The translations under genes were made by a program, and so were the position numbers. 64,000 bases of DNA from Rhodosporidiobolus odoratus. Lineage: Eukaryota; Basidiomycota; Microbotryomycetes; Sporidiobolales; Sporidiobolaceae. Positions 41,643-52,170 of this stretch are shown piece by piece (the stretch's first letter is position 1; each line of letters begins with the position of its first letter). Under the pieces are notes generated by a model. It was not told the DNA's origin. It worked only from the letters and a program-made list of their open reading frames with translations, and did not search any database. Location of the stretch: positions 1,302,001 through 1,366,000 of the forward strand of contig JAOANU010000001.1 of assembly GCA_034387635.1 (NCBI GenBank), given 5' to 3'.

Positions 41643-42004
41643 TTTTTTGCTCTTTGTCCTGGTTGATCTCTCTCTTGTATCTTCTGTGCAACTACGTCCA
41701 TGCTACGCTGCAGAGCCCTGCGATGGAAGGGCAGAAAAAGAAGATTGCAACAGCTAAAACAACAAACTAGAAGGAAACCGCCGAAGGCTGATCACCTTCA
41801 TTCCAGGCTGCTGAAAAGAAGCCCCACTTCGTCTTCGCATTTTCAACGCCGCGCTTAAACCTGGCGTCCACGAGATGCAGAAGGAACTCAATGTCCCATC
41901 CCCTTGTCCTCTCCGACGGAAGTACCCAGACGGCAATTCTGTGGTCCAAGCGAGGCTTAGATGACGCTGCCGGGAACAGAACATTAAGGCGAGAGGGAAA
42001 CAGC
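41643..42004. other. intergenic between convergent stops
   Basis: 362 bp holding the 3' ends of the Rab5 gene and the minus-strand orphan. Nothing else seen. Confidence 0.5.
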
Positions 42005-43804
42005 TCACACGCGACCTCGCTCGTTCACATGCACTGCTTGCTCGAGAAAGCGCCGAACTCCATGCATCGTAATCTCGCGCAACGGCCCGTTCTTGTTGCC
42101 GGCGTATCGACCGTCGCCCCAGAGGTTGTAGACGCGGAAGATGCGCCTGGTGTCCCCTTCCGGCGTTCTGCGCATCGGACGAGGGTGCGACTCGAAGGTG
42201 ATCGCCTGAGCCCAGCTGCTCGCTTCCAGAGCAAAGTCGGGATCCATGCCGCCGCGGTCGCGCTCTTCGGGCCCAGGAACACGGATCCGCTTAAACTGCA
42301 GACTCCCTGGCCTGCTCGGCTGCTCTTCCTTACGCCCTATGGCGTCGCCTTCACCCTCAGGCGGATTGGAAGCAGGCCGCTTGAGCTCGTTCGATGGTGA
42401 ACCTGAAGCCTAGCGAAAAGTCTGGCCCCTTACCTCCAGTCGCCACCAAGAAGGCGTTCCTCGCGGGACCAAGGGGATCTTGACGGCCCCATGTCTGCAG
42501 GGGAAGAGCGGACAATTCGGGGGCAGGAGGCGAGCGATCGCGAGGGGGAGAGGGGGAACGAGAATGAGAACGTGAACGGGAACGTGAACGCGAGCGGGAT
42601 CGAGAGCGAGAGCGAGAGCGGGAGCGAGATGTAGAGTGGGTGCGAGAGCCGGATGACGTGCGCGAGGAGGGCTTATTGAAGCTGTCCGACCAACCATGTT
42701 CCGGGACAGGGGCCGTTTGGGAAGGTAAGAAGGATGAGGGAGAAGCGCTGCGTTGTTGAAGCGGGGGGAATATGGTTGGAAGACGTGCTCTACGACGCGT
42801 CGACGTGGAAAACGTGAAATTTCCGTCAGCATCGTCAGCATGAGCAGACCGAGGTTGCGCAAATCTGGACGATCAGAGGAAGGAGTGCAGGCGACGGTGC
42901 AACGTACCGGATTATCTGCCTCCGGGCCCTGCCCAAGCGACACAGCCTTGAAGCCGGACCAGCCGCTTGTCTCTGGAGTTACAGCCCTCCCCGAAGCTTG
43001 CACATCTGCCACTTCCTCCTCCTGGGTTTCGCCTTCGAGCCGGCGAGCGAGCACCTCGTTTTCGGCAGAGAGCTCTTGCACCCTCAGTCTCAGGCGCTCA
43101 ATTTCGTCAAGTGGCGGATCCGTCGCGTCCGCTGCTCCAGTTGAGCGAGCTGCCGCGATACCCGCCTGGTTGTCTTTCTCGCCAGTCAAGCGCGGGAGCA
43201 CGGCACACATGAGGTCCCAGGCAGCTCTGTGCGCCGGAAGTGTGTCGAGCCATAAGCGAGGGTCGAACTGCGAAGCTTGTCCAAAGGGATCCAGGGCAGG
43301 GTCCGCCCAACGACGACTGGCGGAGCGAGACTGGCTCAGGCGCTCGTTGGCTGGCCAGTGAGCCGCGGTCTCTTCGCTGATCTGCAGTGCACCGAGTACG
43401 TGAGGCAGCGCTTGTGAGGTGAGAAGAGAGTTGCTTACGGAGAACGAGCAATCCTTGTCTTTCTGGCGGAAGCGGGCAAGGGGGTCGACATCGCAGGCTA
43501 GCTCGTCGGCACTTTGAGGATGTGCTACCAGGAAGCGTCTGCAGCTCAACGAGGAGTCAGTCTGACGCTCTACTCTCTCGGGTGGGCCAGCTACGTACAG
43601 GTTCGGGAGTGCCGAGCTATCAGCATCCACGAGCGGAACCGGGTATTTGTTCATAACGAGGCCAATGACTGAAGTAGGACGCACTTGCAAAGGGTTTGGG
43701 ATGAAAAGGCGAAGCTTGACGACGGCTAGCATTGCGAGCGTGGCGAGGTGTTGATCGACGAGGAGACCTGGTAGGAGCTCAGTGGAGGTATGCTGATGCT
43801 GCAT
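42005..43804 (-). CDS. orphan protein with coiled coil, RS domain and conserved-looking C-terminus
   Basis: ATG 43804. The N-terminal ~110 residues look globular (DQHLATLAMLAVVKLRLFIP, TSVIGLVMNKYPVPLVDAD), then ISEETAAHWPANERLSQ after an intron, LWLDTLPAHRAAWDLMCAVL, a coiled coil (DEIERLRLRVQELSAENEVL), a Ser/Arg region made of RS dipeptides (about 42540-42660), and a C-terminal block (GMDPDFALEASSWAQAITFE, RIFRVYNLWGDGRYAGNKNG, LREITMHGVRRFLEQAV) that looks folded. I recognise no family. The RS region suggests a nuclear, perhaps splicing- or chromatin-linked role, which is inference. A 31-nt intron at 42403-42433 restores the frame before SPSNELKRPAS. The junction around 42750-42905 is not resolved: the frames on its two sides do not join cleanly with the sites I see. 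Confidence 0.65.
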
Positions 43805-43933
43805 ACTGAACGTAGATGTGTACGAGGTGAAAAGAAGAGAAGGAAAAGGAAATTGAGGTTGTGAGGAAACCTCCTTTGGATTCGAGCCTGCTCTGCCTAT
43901 TCAAGCTGGTCCAACGGCGAGATAGCTACCAAG

Positions 43934-46900
43934 ATGCCCTCAAGTAGCATACGAGCGCCTCAGCTAGCTGCCACCTCGCCAGGCTCCTCAGCTCATCTTC
44001 ACCTCTCTGGCGACATCCTCCCAGCTTCCCCTCGCGACTCAGCCAACTCGTGGGACGATGGGGGACAACTCAATGTAATCCAGCGTCAACTGAGGCAATT
44101 CCCAACTCCTCCTCAATCCTTCTCTGCGTCCCCACGCCATCTATTCGACCTATGGGTCTCTGCCTCGAGTCGACCTCTCGTGCTGCTCGTCACCACTTTG
44201 ATGACGCCGTTTCCGGATGGTGTCAGGCTGCAGCCGAGCCCGAAGGAGGCAGAGATGGGCCGGAGCATGCGCATGATGAAGGGCAGCCGATAGCTCAGGC
44301 GGAGGACGGCGGAATGGCGGACGATTTGCTCGTCTCTCCCTCTCTCGCTCTCTAATATGCCAAATCCTTTTTTCGTTACCGTGGAGGTGGCGGTTTTGAG
44401 AGCGAGGGCGAAGATCAGGTAGCCGGGAGTGCTGACCTCAATGCGCACGTCGACACTACCTGTACGTCTTTGGCCACGCTACGAACCCTTGCTACAGTGC
44501 ATTGTTCGACTCTGACTCGAGTTTGGGCTTACACACACCTATGCAGCACCCTTTCATCTCGCTCACAACCCTCCTTCGTCGTCATCAGCTCTTCCTGCTC
44601 GACAAAACTCCTCTCCGGATCTAGCCGCCCATGTCGACCTCGTTCCGCAGCCAAAGCCGGCGCTTAAGCTGACGTCAGTAGACGACGACGACTTCGAAGT
44701 CTGGGACGTAGAGATCTACGCTCAAGCCCTGGACAGCGCGATGCTAGCCATCAACCATCCTCCCCGTCTTCCCGACAACCCGCTCGACAGCTCACACGCT
44801 CCCGTTAGCGTCGCACCGTCACCGCATGCCGCATCACCCGGTTCAAAGAGCAACCCGCCACAGACGGAGGGCCCTCAGACCGCAAGCGGAGGATCAGGGC
44901 GGAAAGGAGGATTGTATTGGGAGAAAAGGAACGATCGAGACAAGCGGCTCTGGCAAGACCAGCAGGGTGCGCGAAACGCAACGACCGTGAAAGGGCGTGG
45001 AAAGGGTGCAGGAACGGGAAGCGCGAAGCAGCCAGCGCCATCTTCGGCAGGAGCAGAAGGAAGAGTCGAGACCGGAACGTCGTCAAACAACGGCGGGCCA
45101 GCAAAGCCCCTGTCCTCCCTTTCACCCCTCGATCCGGCCCACTGTCAGCCCTTCCGTCCTGCCACCGCCGCCAACCCTCGCACCTTCCACCGCGGCATTT
45201 GGATCGAATACGCCCTCGAGGTTCCGTCGGACCCTCGCCTTCTGAGTGATCTGCCTACTGACGAGGTTACCCACGAGCTCGTCAATCTCCTCAAGACGAA
45301 CGAGACCCGCGATCGCCGCTTCAACTACGGCCTCCCGCTATTGTCCGAGCCCGACAAAGTTGCTCGCCTGCAACAGATCACTTCCCTTCTCCCCATGTGC
45401 GTCGTTCAACAACCCCCTCCCGATCGTCCCTTCGCCTTCCAGCCTATCAAAGGCACACCTTTGGGCGCAAAAGTCGCGCAGGGAGAGGTGAAGAGCTTGG
45501 GAGAGAACCTTTACTCCGTTGAGGAGTATGTAGTGGGACTTCCTGCGTTCCGTTCTTACGCAGAGTCTCTCGAGACGGAAGATGCGCTGTCGTTTGCCGC
45601 TGCTCGAGGGCGTACGTCAGATTGGGTTCTGCGGACGGAGGGGTTGAAGAAGTTGGTCGGAGCGGGGCTGTTGAAGGGAATATCGGAGGAGGCGTCGGAA
45701 TGGATCCGGGTCGGCTCCTATGCCGGAAGGAACGGCTCCGTCCCTCTCTGCCCCGAGGGCGATACGCCCAGCGAGCCCCGGTTCCTTCAGCACTTCGTTG
45801 GTGAGCAGGTAACGAAGAACCTGTCTCTCCACGCAGTCGGACTACAGTGGTTCAACCGGTGGCGGAAGGCGAACGCTCACTTCGAGGCGCAGATAAGGGT
45901 GACACTCATCGGCGAAGGCAGTCTGATCGATGTGCAGAAGACGCCGAGGGATCTGGTCGAGCACGCCGAATCACTCCTTTGCGTCTGCAGGATGACGGCG
46001 ATGTGCATGGGCGGATGGAACAAGAGCGCCTGCGGTCTCGTCAACTACTACGCTGATCGCCAGAACGCCCTTCGCTCCCTTGACCCCCACCGCCGCCTCG
46101 TCGACATCGACCCGCAAACACTTCCTTCCTCCATCATCGATCCTCTACTCGCTCGATATGCCACTCACCTGACCGTTCAAGAGATCATACAGCTTGAGAT
46201 AGAATCAGAGCGGAAGGCGACCTCGCAGGGCAAGAAGCGGACGAGCGAGTATCATGATCAGCAAGACCCACGTCCGACTCAGCGTATCACCTCCCTTTAC
46301 CGCTCTGACCCTACAGCAACTACTCTGACCCTACCTTCTCTCGCCACATCGGGTACCTCCGGTCATGTCTCGGCCTCAGCCATTCCTTCGATCACCGCTC
46401 CTGCACCCATCTCCGGTTTTCTCTTGCCCGACCACCCTTCCCGCGAAGCGTCAGCATAGCACTGTGCCCCGATTCTCTCAACTCATCTCCGGAACCCCTC
46501 GCCGCACGCTCCCACCGCGTCAGCAGCCTTCGTGCCCTCCTCGACTAATCCTCCGTTTATCTCGACCATCACAAAGTCTCCTTACGGGTCGCCAAAGCGC
46601 GCTCCTTCTTTGGATCGCAACAGTAGCGCCACGGTAGCCCGAGCTGGTCTCGCTATGCAGGGAGTCGGAGGAAAGTTGCCGCAAAAGGAGGACAGCAGGA
46701 CAGCAAAGCCGCCGGCGCCCGTACGTAATCTTGTGTTCTAGGTCCCCTGCATTGCATAGTAACGGATTGCTCTCTTGTAGCTCGCCTACAACACCGCTGT
46801 ACCCTCCCCTCCCCCTCCGCCCCTTTCAGCCGCCGCTTCCTCCTCCCCCGACAATATCCCCTCGTCCAACGTTGCTTCGCCGTCCCCCTCCGCAGCCTCC

Positions 46901-47646
46901 TCCTCGAACGCTCTTACTTCTCAGAACCCCCCACGTCCTTCGCGCTCTGCCAAATCCTCCAAGTCCGCTCAAAGCAGTGACAAGCCCGAGCCTCGCCGTT
47001 TGTCTCGCAAGACTTCCTCCGCTGCTCGTTCCACACCCTCGGCCTCAGCGCAGACATTTCCGCCTTCGACCCAGCAGGGCTCCTCTTCACCGAGTCCCTC
47101 CCCTGCCGTCGGCAAAAAGCGCCAGCAACGACCGCCGCAGCCGGAACTGCGAAGAAGCAGAAGAAACTGAGCGTGTCGCAGGCTGGACAGAAGGCTGTGA
47201 ATTCGGTCCTGGCGCTGAGCGACATTCAAGCGAAGGATCGTGCATGGGTGGTGGAACACGAAGACGAGGCCTACTTCCAAGCCTTACTCCACCTACTGCA
47301 GAGATCGCAACATGGCGGGGCTGTATCGACGACGCTCTTCTCGAAGTCAACCTTGACCAAGGGTGTCAAGGTCTTCGTCAACGGGCCAGACCTCAAGTAC
47401 CTATATGGCATCCTGGCGGACTGCGACGATGCAGCGCGGGTCCAACTCATCGTTAAGACGAACACCAGGGGAGACGTCGAGCTCTGCTGGAATGGCGAGC
47501 ATCTCGAGATGGTTCAGAATGGGAGACTGGCCGAACGCCGCACAGGGCCACAGGGTCGTCAGACCCATACCTGGAAGCTGACGAAGGCGGAGGTGCTTGC
47601 AGACTTAATTGAGGCCAGGCAAGAGCGAACCAAAGTCGATGGATGA
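43934..47646 (+). CDS. large orphan protein, frame break in an A5 run
   Basis: ATG 43934 (MPSSSIRAPQLAATSPGSS), then two introns (44075-44177 approximately, and 44331-44421 approximately) lead to VAGSADLNAHVD and a long exon containing DDDDFEVWDVEIYAQALDSA, a Gly/Lys/Arg-rich linker, and a globular ~350-residue core (FHRGIWIEYALEVPSDPRLL, RFNYGLPLLSEPDKVARLQ, HAVGLQWFNRWRKANAHFEA, MCMGGWNKSACGLVNYYAD). I know no family for it. The frame meets TAG at 46457-46459 but remains coding in the same frame afterwards; that TAG can act as an acceptor for a phase-0 intron starting GTCTCG near 46366. A Ser/Pro/Lys-rich stretch follows, then a one-base frame break at A5 (47114-47118), then LSVSQAGQKAVNSVLALSD and a second folded-looking block to the TGA at 47646. 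Confidence 0.55.
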
Positions 47647-47978
47647 TGTGCAGGCTATCGCTGCTCGAGTTTTTTCGTAGGTGGAATCGCTTGCGTTGTG
47701 ACACCCGTTCCGTAGCTGTCTGCAGCGGCAGGACGAAACGAGAGAAACCTTCCGTGAAGGAAATATTTGAAGAGCGGCGATACGCGTACGCGTGCAACCG
47801 CGCTTCGTCTCTTTCCCCCCATGACTACCACCTACAGACAGCTATGTAAGTCCACCTGTACTCCTGTGCTACACTAGACTGGTGGCTCGAACGTCCGCAC
47901 TCAGGTCGCACGTCCCTCTTTGCAGCCCACTTCACTTTCCCCTCATCTCGACTGGAATCGGAATCGCATCTCCCCATC
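47647..47978. other. intergenic, PAL1 promoter
   Basis: 332 bp between the orphan stop and PAL1. Nothing recognised beyond a C-rich leader. Confidence 0.5.
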
Positions 47979-49961
47979 ATGACCTCGTTAAAGAGACACA
48001 AATCCCTTACTGACTTCTTCCGTCCCACACGATCATCATCCACACGCGACCCCGCCTCGTCAACTTCGTCGAACCGAAATAACCCCGCCGCTCGCCCCGC
48101 TTTACCAACTTCCGCCTCCTATGCAGCTGACTACTCGTCTGCTGGACCCAGAGACCCACTGGGACACGGTGTGCGTATTCTCCCATCTCTCCCACCTCTT
48201 TGCCTCTCCACCGTTCCCCGACTAGCCTCGACGCGTTCCTCCCGCGCCAACAGCAAGGCTTGGCCCAGTCGCAATCATCCTCTCTTGCTTTCTAGCTAAT
48301 CTCAACCCTATCATTGCAGCGCCCGCGTCCCAGTGTCAACACCACCACCTCCACAATGCCCACCTCTCGAAGCGCAGAACTCGACGACATTCTGGGAGCT
48401 TACGGCGATTCTCCCACAAAGACCCGCTTCCCTCCTCAGCCCGAGCGATCCGACACCAAGTTCTCTACCTACACCGCCGACAGCACGGATCAGATGGACG
48501 ACATGCCCACCCTCTCTCATCGGAACGTTGACCCGCTCAAGACTAGCACCCGGAGCAACGGATCGTCGGCGAGTCCAGCGAAGGCGCCAAGGAGCAAGAG
48601 CAACGGCGAGCTGGACCTGATTGATAGGCTCGACATCTCTGGGCTATACGGCGGGGGTGGTACGTCCTTCTTCTGGCGCGCACATTCCTCCCGTTGCTCT
48701 CGCTCGTTCCTCTTCCCCCTGGACCGTCCCGTCCGCCCTGTTTGCTCTCGTGCTAACCTGTCGATGCTACAGGCTTTATCCGTCACGACGGTCCTTACGC
48801 GGCAGCAAGCACCTCACGCAACCAAGGCTCCCATGCTCCCATCGACGCCTTTGATCCTTCCGCCTTTTCCCTCGCCGGTCCATCTCGTGCCTCGCGCGCT
48901 CCCTCTTCCTCCGCTACCCCTTCTTCTTCAACGGTTCCTCGTCGCAAGGGCTCGAACGGAGTGTCGGAGCGTGCTCAGGCCACGCTCGCGGCCATGGACT
49001 CGGTCGGAGGACGCGGAGACGGACCATACAGCGCGGCGAGGGATGCGGCAAAGCAGGAGGTTTCTATGGGCTTCCCGGGTCAGTCCAGCAACAAAAGTGC
49101 TCAGTTGATGGAAATTTACGGATACCGGTGCGCTTCTCTCTTTCCTCCTTTCCCTGCAAATTCATGGGACATTGCTGACACTGTCCGTGGCGATGTTCAG
49201 CGATGCGGAAGCGTGGGAGGATTACGGTGCTGCGAGGTACGATCCAGCAAGCGCAGCGCAGTCGCGAGACAGCATCGTCCCGCCCGGCACGAGCAAGGAA
49301 GACCGCATAAACCGGACTCAGTCGATTTGGGACATCGAGGTGCGGCATATACCTCGCAAAGCTCTTTCGTCATGTACTGACGCATGTTTGTTTTCTAGGC
49401 CACTCTGCGCGCTGGCAAACCGGTCGGATCTGCACCTCCTCCCGTCCCCGTCATTCCCTCCGAATGGTCTGCTCCCGAGACTACCCCCAGCAGCAAGCCT
49501 AAGCGGTCCAAGTCTCTCGCCGCGAGGTTCCGCGCGGGTCGTCGTAACCCCAACAACCCCCTCACCGACGAGAACTACGGCGGCGCCGACGATGGTCGAG
49601 AGGCGGGACAAGCTAGGAGTGTGCCAGTCAGCCCTGTGGAGGACAGGCGTGGAGCCCGCGAGCTCCCGCTGGTCAACTCCATGTCACCCTCGAACGGGTC
49701 AGCTTCTCACATCTCGACCACGGGCAACGATGTCGACAGGCTTGGGGAGCGCACGGCGGCGATCAAGTTTGACAGTAGCGCCGACAGGGATTGCTCGCTC
49801 GGAATGTCGAGGTCGGCGTCTGTGCCGGGCGACGAGGAGAAGAAAAAGGGTGGAGGAGGGCTGAAGCGACTTTTTAGCACCAAGCGCAAGGTACGTCTCT
49901 GCTCCGCTCCTATGCCCTTCTCCGCAGCGAGTACTTAAACGCACCTCGTATACAGGCTTGA
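47979..49961 (+). CDS. PAL1: PAL1 cell-morphology protein
   Basis: ATG 47979 (MTSLKRHKSLTDFF). A Ser/Thr/Pro-rich region is followed by the Pal1 core: LDLIDRLDISGLYGGG joined by an intron to GFIRHDGPYAAASTSRNQG, APIDAFDPSAF, and a downstream conserved stretch SAQLMEIYGYRDAEAWEDYG and SIWDIE. The DRLDxxGLxGxGxFxHDGPYxAxxxxRN pattern is the Pal1 signature. In fission yeast Pal1 sits at the growing tip cortex and sites of endocytosis and is needed for cylindrical shape. The tail is basic and ends GGGGLKRLFSTKRK. The last intron (49891-49955) leaves a 6-nt exon, GCTTGA, encoding Ala and stop at 49959-49961. Confidence 0.85.
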
Positions 49962-50556
49962 GCAGCACTCGATCTACTATCGCTGCCGCTGATCGGCCAC
50001 TATCACCCTTCGCCGTCCTGATCCTGCCTTTCGTCCCACCTTCGTCATGTATCCCGCCTCTTCCTTCCTCTTCACCTCTTGCTTCTTGCGTGTATGCAGG
50101 TGTTTGTCGTTATTCTCTGCATATGGTTGTAGATCTGCTTCGCTGAAGCTGCTGTAACTGCGTAGTTCTTGCCTCCTTTTTTTTTTTTTTTTTTTTGTGC
50201 CCACCTTTGCCTCTCCTCCCTCTACTCTTTTCGGGCTTGTCAACCGTGCAATGTCCCGGAGGCGCCAGGCCAGCTGGGCTGAGCAAACGGGAGGCTGGTC
50301 GTGAAAAGCGGAAGAATCAGAGACTGGATGTTGCAAAACAGGGGAACAACAACGACAACAAGATTGACCTTTGTCTACCGTGCCCGCTACTCTCGCTGTC
50401 GCTGGAGCTTGTGTTTGCTCTTCTGTACCCCTGGTAGCAATCTTAGCTTTGTAGCCCGCGCACCATCGTCTCAACCTCACCTCGCTCGTCGACGACCATC
50501 TCCCTTCTACGCTCTTGTTCACTCCACTCCGGTTAGAGATTGTCAACAAAGTCAGC
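49962..50556. other. intergenic with T20 run
   Basis: 595 bp between PAL1 and STE14, holding the PAL1 3' end, a T20 run at 50177-50196 and the STE14 promoter and leader. No gene seen. Confidence 0.5.
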
Positions 50557-51738
50557 ATGAGCACTACGATACCTCCGCCTAACCCACCTTTTGACAAGCG
50601 TCCAACGCCATCGACCGAAGCAAACTCCGCCGATCCACTTCCTCCCTCAGCTGGCCCAATCTCCGTCAAACCCTTGCCTGTCGAATTCCCCCTCACCAAC
50701 TTCTCCAGCACCCCGCACAACGTAGCCTGCATCGCCTTCGTCCTCGGCACTTGTTGGGCCACCGGACTCGCCTTCGTCCTCCCAAATCTCAAGTCTTGGT
50801 TTATCTGGACCTCGCCTGCTACCGCTACGGCGCTCGAGCTGCCTCGACAGGCATGGTCGACTGCCTTGCTCGCTAGTCCCCAGCTTGGGTGGTACATCTC
50901 GAGTTGGGCCCTTTTCCACCTCCTCGAGTTTGTCGTGACGAGCATGTACAACCCGGGAAAGCTTTCCGTATCCTGTACGTCCGGTTCATCTTTCGTTGCT
51001 AATTCAGACAGCTGATGTTTGCGCTGAGCAGCCTACCTACTCGACAACGGTAACGCGTACCACGTCGCCCACCTCGGCGGCATTCTAGAAACCATTCTCG
51101 AAGAGCGCTACTTCCCGGACAAGTACCGGCGGTGGAAGCACTCCGGCGCGGTCTTCGTGCTCGGTAATGCGCAATCGACTATGTCTTACCTGCGCTATGC
51201 TAATCGCCTCGTGTTCAGGTCTCGCGGTTCTGGCCGCCGGACAAATCTTACGCTCTTTCGCCATGATTAGCGCAAGCAGTAACTTCTCGCACCTGTACGT
51301 CGATTCCTCTTACTTGTATCTACTCGGCCAACGGACCTTCGCCTCTCAGTCTCGCCTATAGTAAGCGCCCGGATCATCAACTCGTCAAGACGGGCATTTA
51401 CAGCTGGTCGCGCCACCCTTCGTACGCTGGCTTTTACTGGTGGGCCGTCGGTACTCAGGTGTGCACAGCTCACTCCCTCTACATGTACACCAGCTCATCC
51501 CCGCCTTTCTGCAGATTGTCCTCGGCAACCCCGTTTGCACCATCGTCTTCGTCGGTGTTCTGCAATGGTTCTTCGCCGCCCGCATCAAAGGTAAGCGCCA
51601 GCTAGTCTCCCATTACGGAAGTACCGTAACTAATCCTACCTGCCCTTAGTCGAAGAGCGATACCTCGTCAAGTTCTTCGGCAAAGACTACGAGGAGTACC
51701 GCGCCAAGGTTCCGACTCGTATTCTCTTCCTTCCTTGA
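50557..51738 (+). CDS. STE14: protein-S-isoprenylcysteine O-methyltransferase
   Basis: ATG 50557 (MSTTIPPPNPPFDKRP), a Pro-rich soluble leader of ~50 residues, then membrane spans (NVACIAFVLGTCWATGLAF, LGWYISSWALFHLLEFV, VFVLGLAVLAAGQILRSFA). The ICMT core follows: DNGNAYHVAHLGGILET, LVKTGIYSWSRHPSYAGFYW (the RHPSYxG AdoMet motif), QIVLGNPVCTIVFVGVLQWF and the C-terminal RIKVEERYLVKFFGKDYEEY, ending PTRILFLP-stop. It methyl-esterifies the C-terminal prenyl-cysteine of CaaX proteins (Ras, Rho, mating pheromone) and CxC Rabs in the ER membrane. Five introns. All signature residues present. Confidence 0.95.
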
Positions 51739-52170
51739 GCGGTCAAGGCTTCTTTCTAGCGCCTCGGTATCATGCACTGTATTTGGGTCCTCGCGAATCA
51801 AGCCAAGAGGATTCCTTGCGGCAGGATATGGTGTCTCGCGCTAACAGCCCAAGGCGTGGACTGCTGTCGAGCCACAGCCGGAAGTCATGTCAGCCTGCGG
51901 TGCGATTGGCGCTCTGATGGATATTCCTCTAAGCCCTGCGCTAGAGGCTCCTCAGAGACAGCAATGAACACGTTTCGCCCGCGTCACCCTGCGAAGGTAT
52001 GAGAAGGCGTGTGTGACATGAAAGAAACACTAAAGCTACAAGGGGGAGTGATGCCAACGACGACAAGGAAAGTGCTACAAGGATAATGGATGAAAAAGCT
52101 AGAGCTACAAGGCCAGGATGACGAGGGGGCAAGGTCACACGACATATTGAAAGGATCTGCTACAGGCGCC
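51739..52170. other. intergenic between convergent stops
   Basis: 432 bp, 3' ends of STE14 and the following minus-strand gene. Nothing else seen. Confidence 0.5.

Noticed and set aside
42410..43804. One long 464-codon minus-strand frame taken as a single exon
   Set aside because: It reads through at least three introns with good donor and acceptor sites, and its last third is an off-frame translation of the RS repeat.
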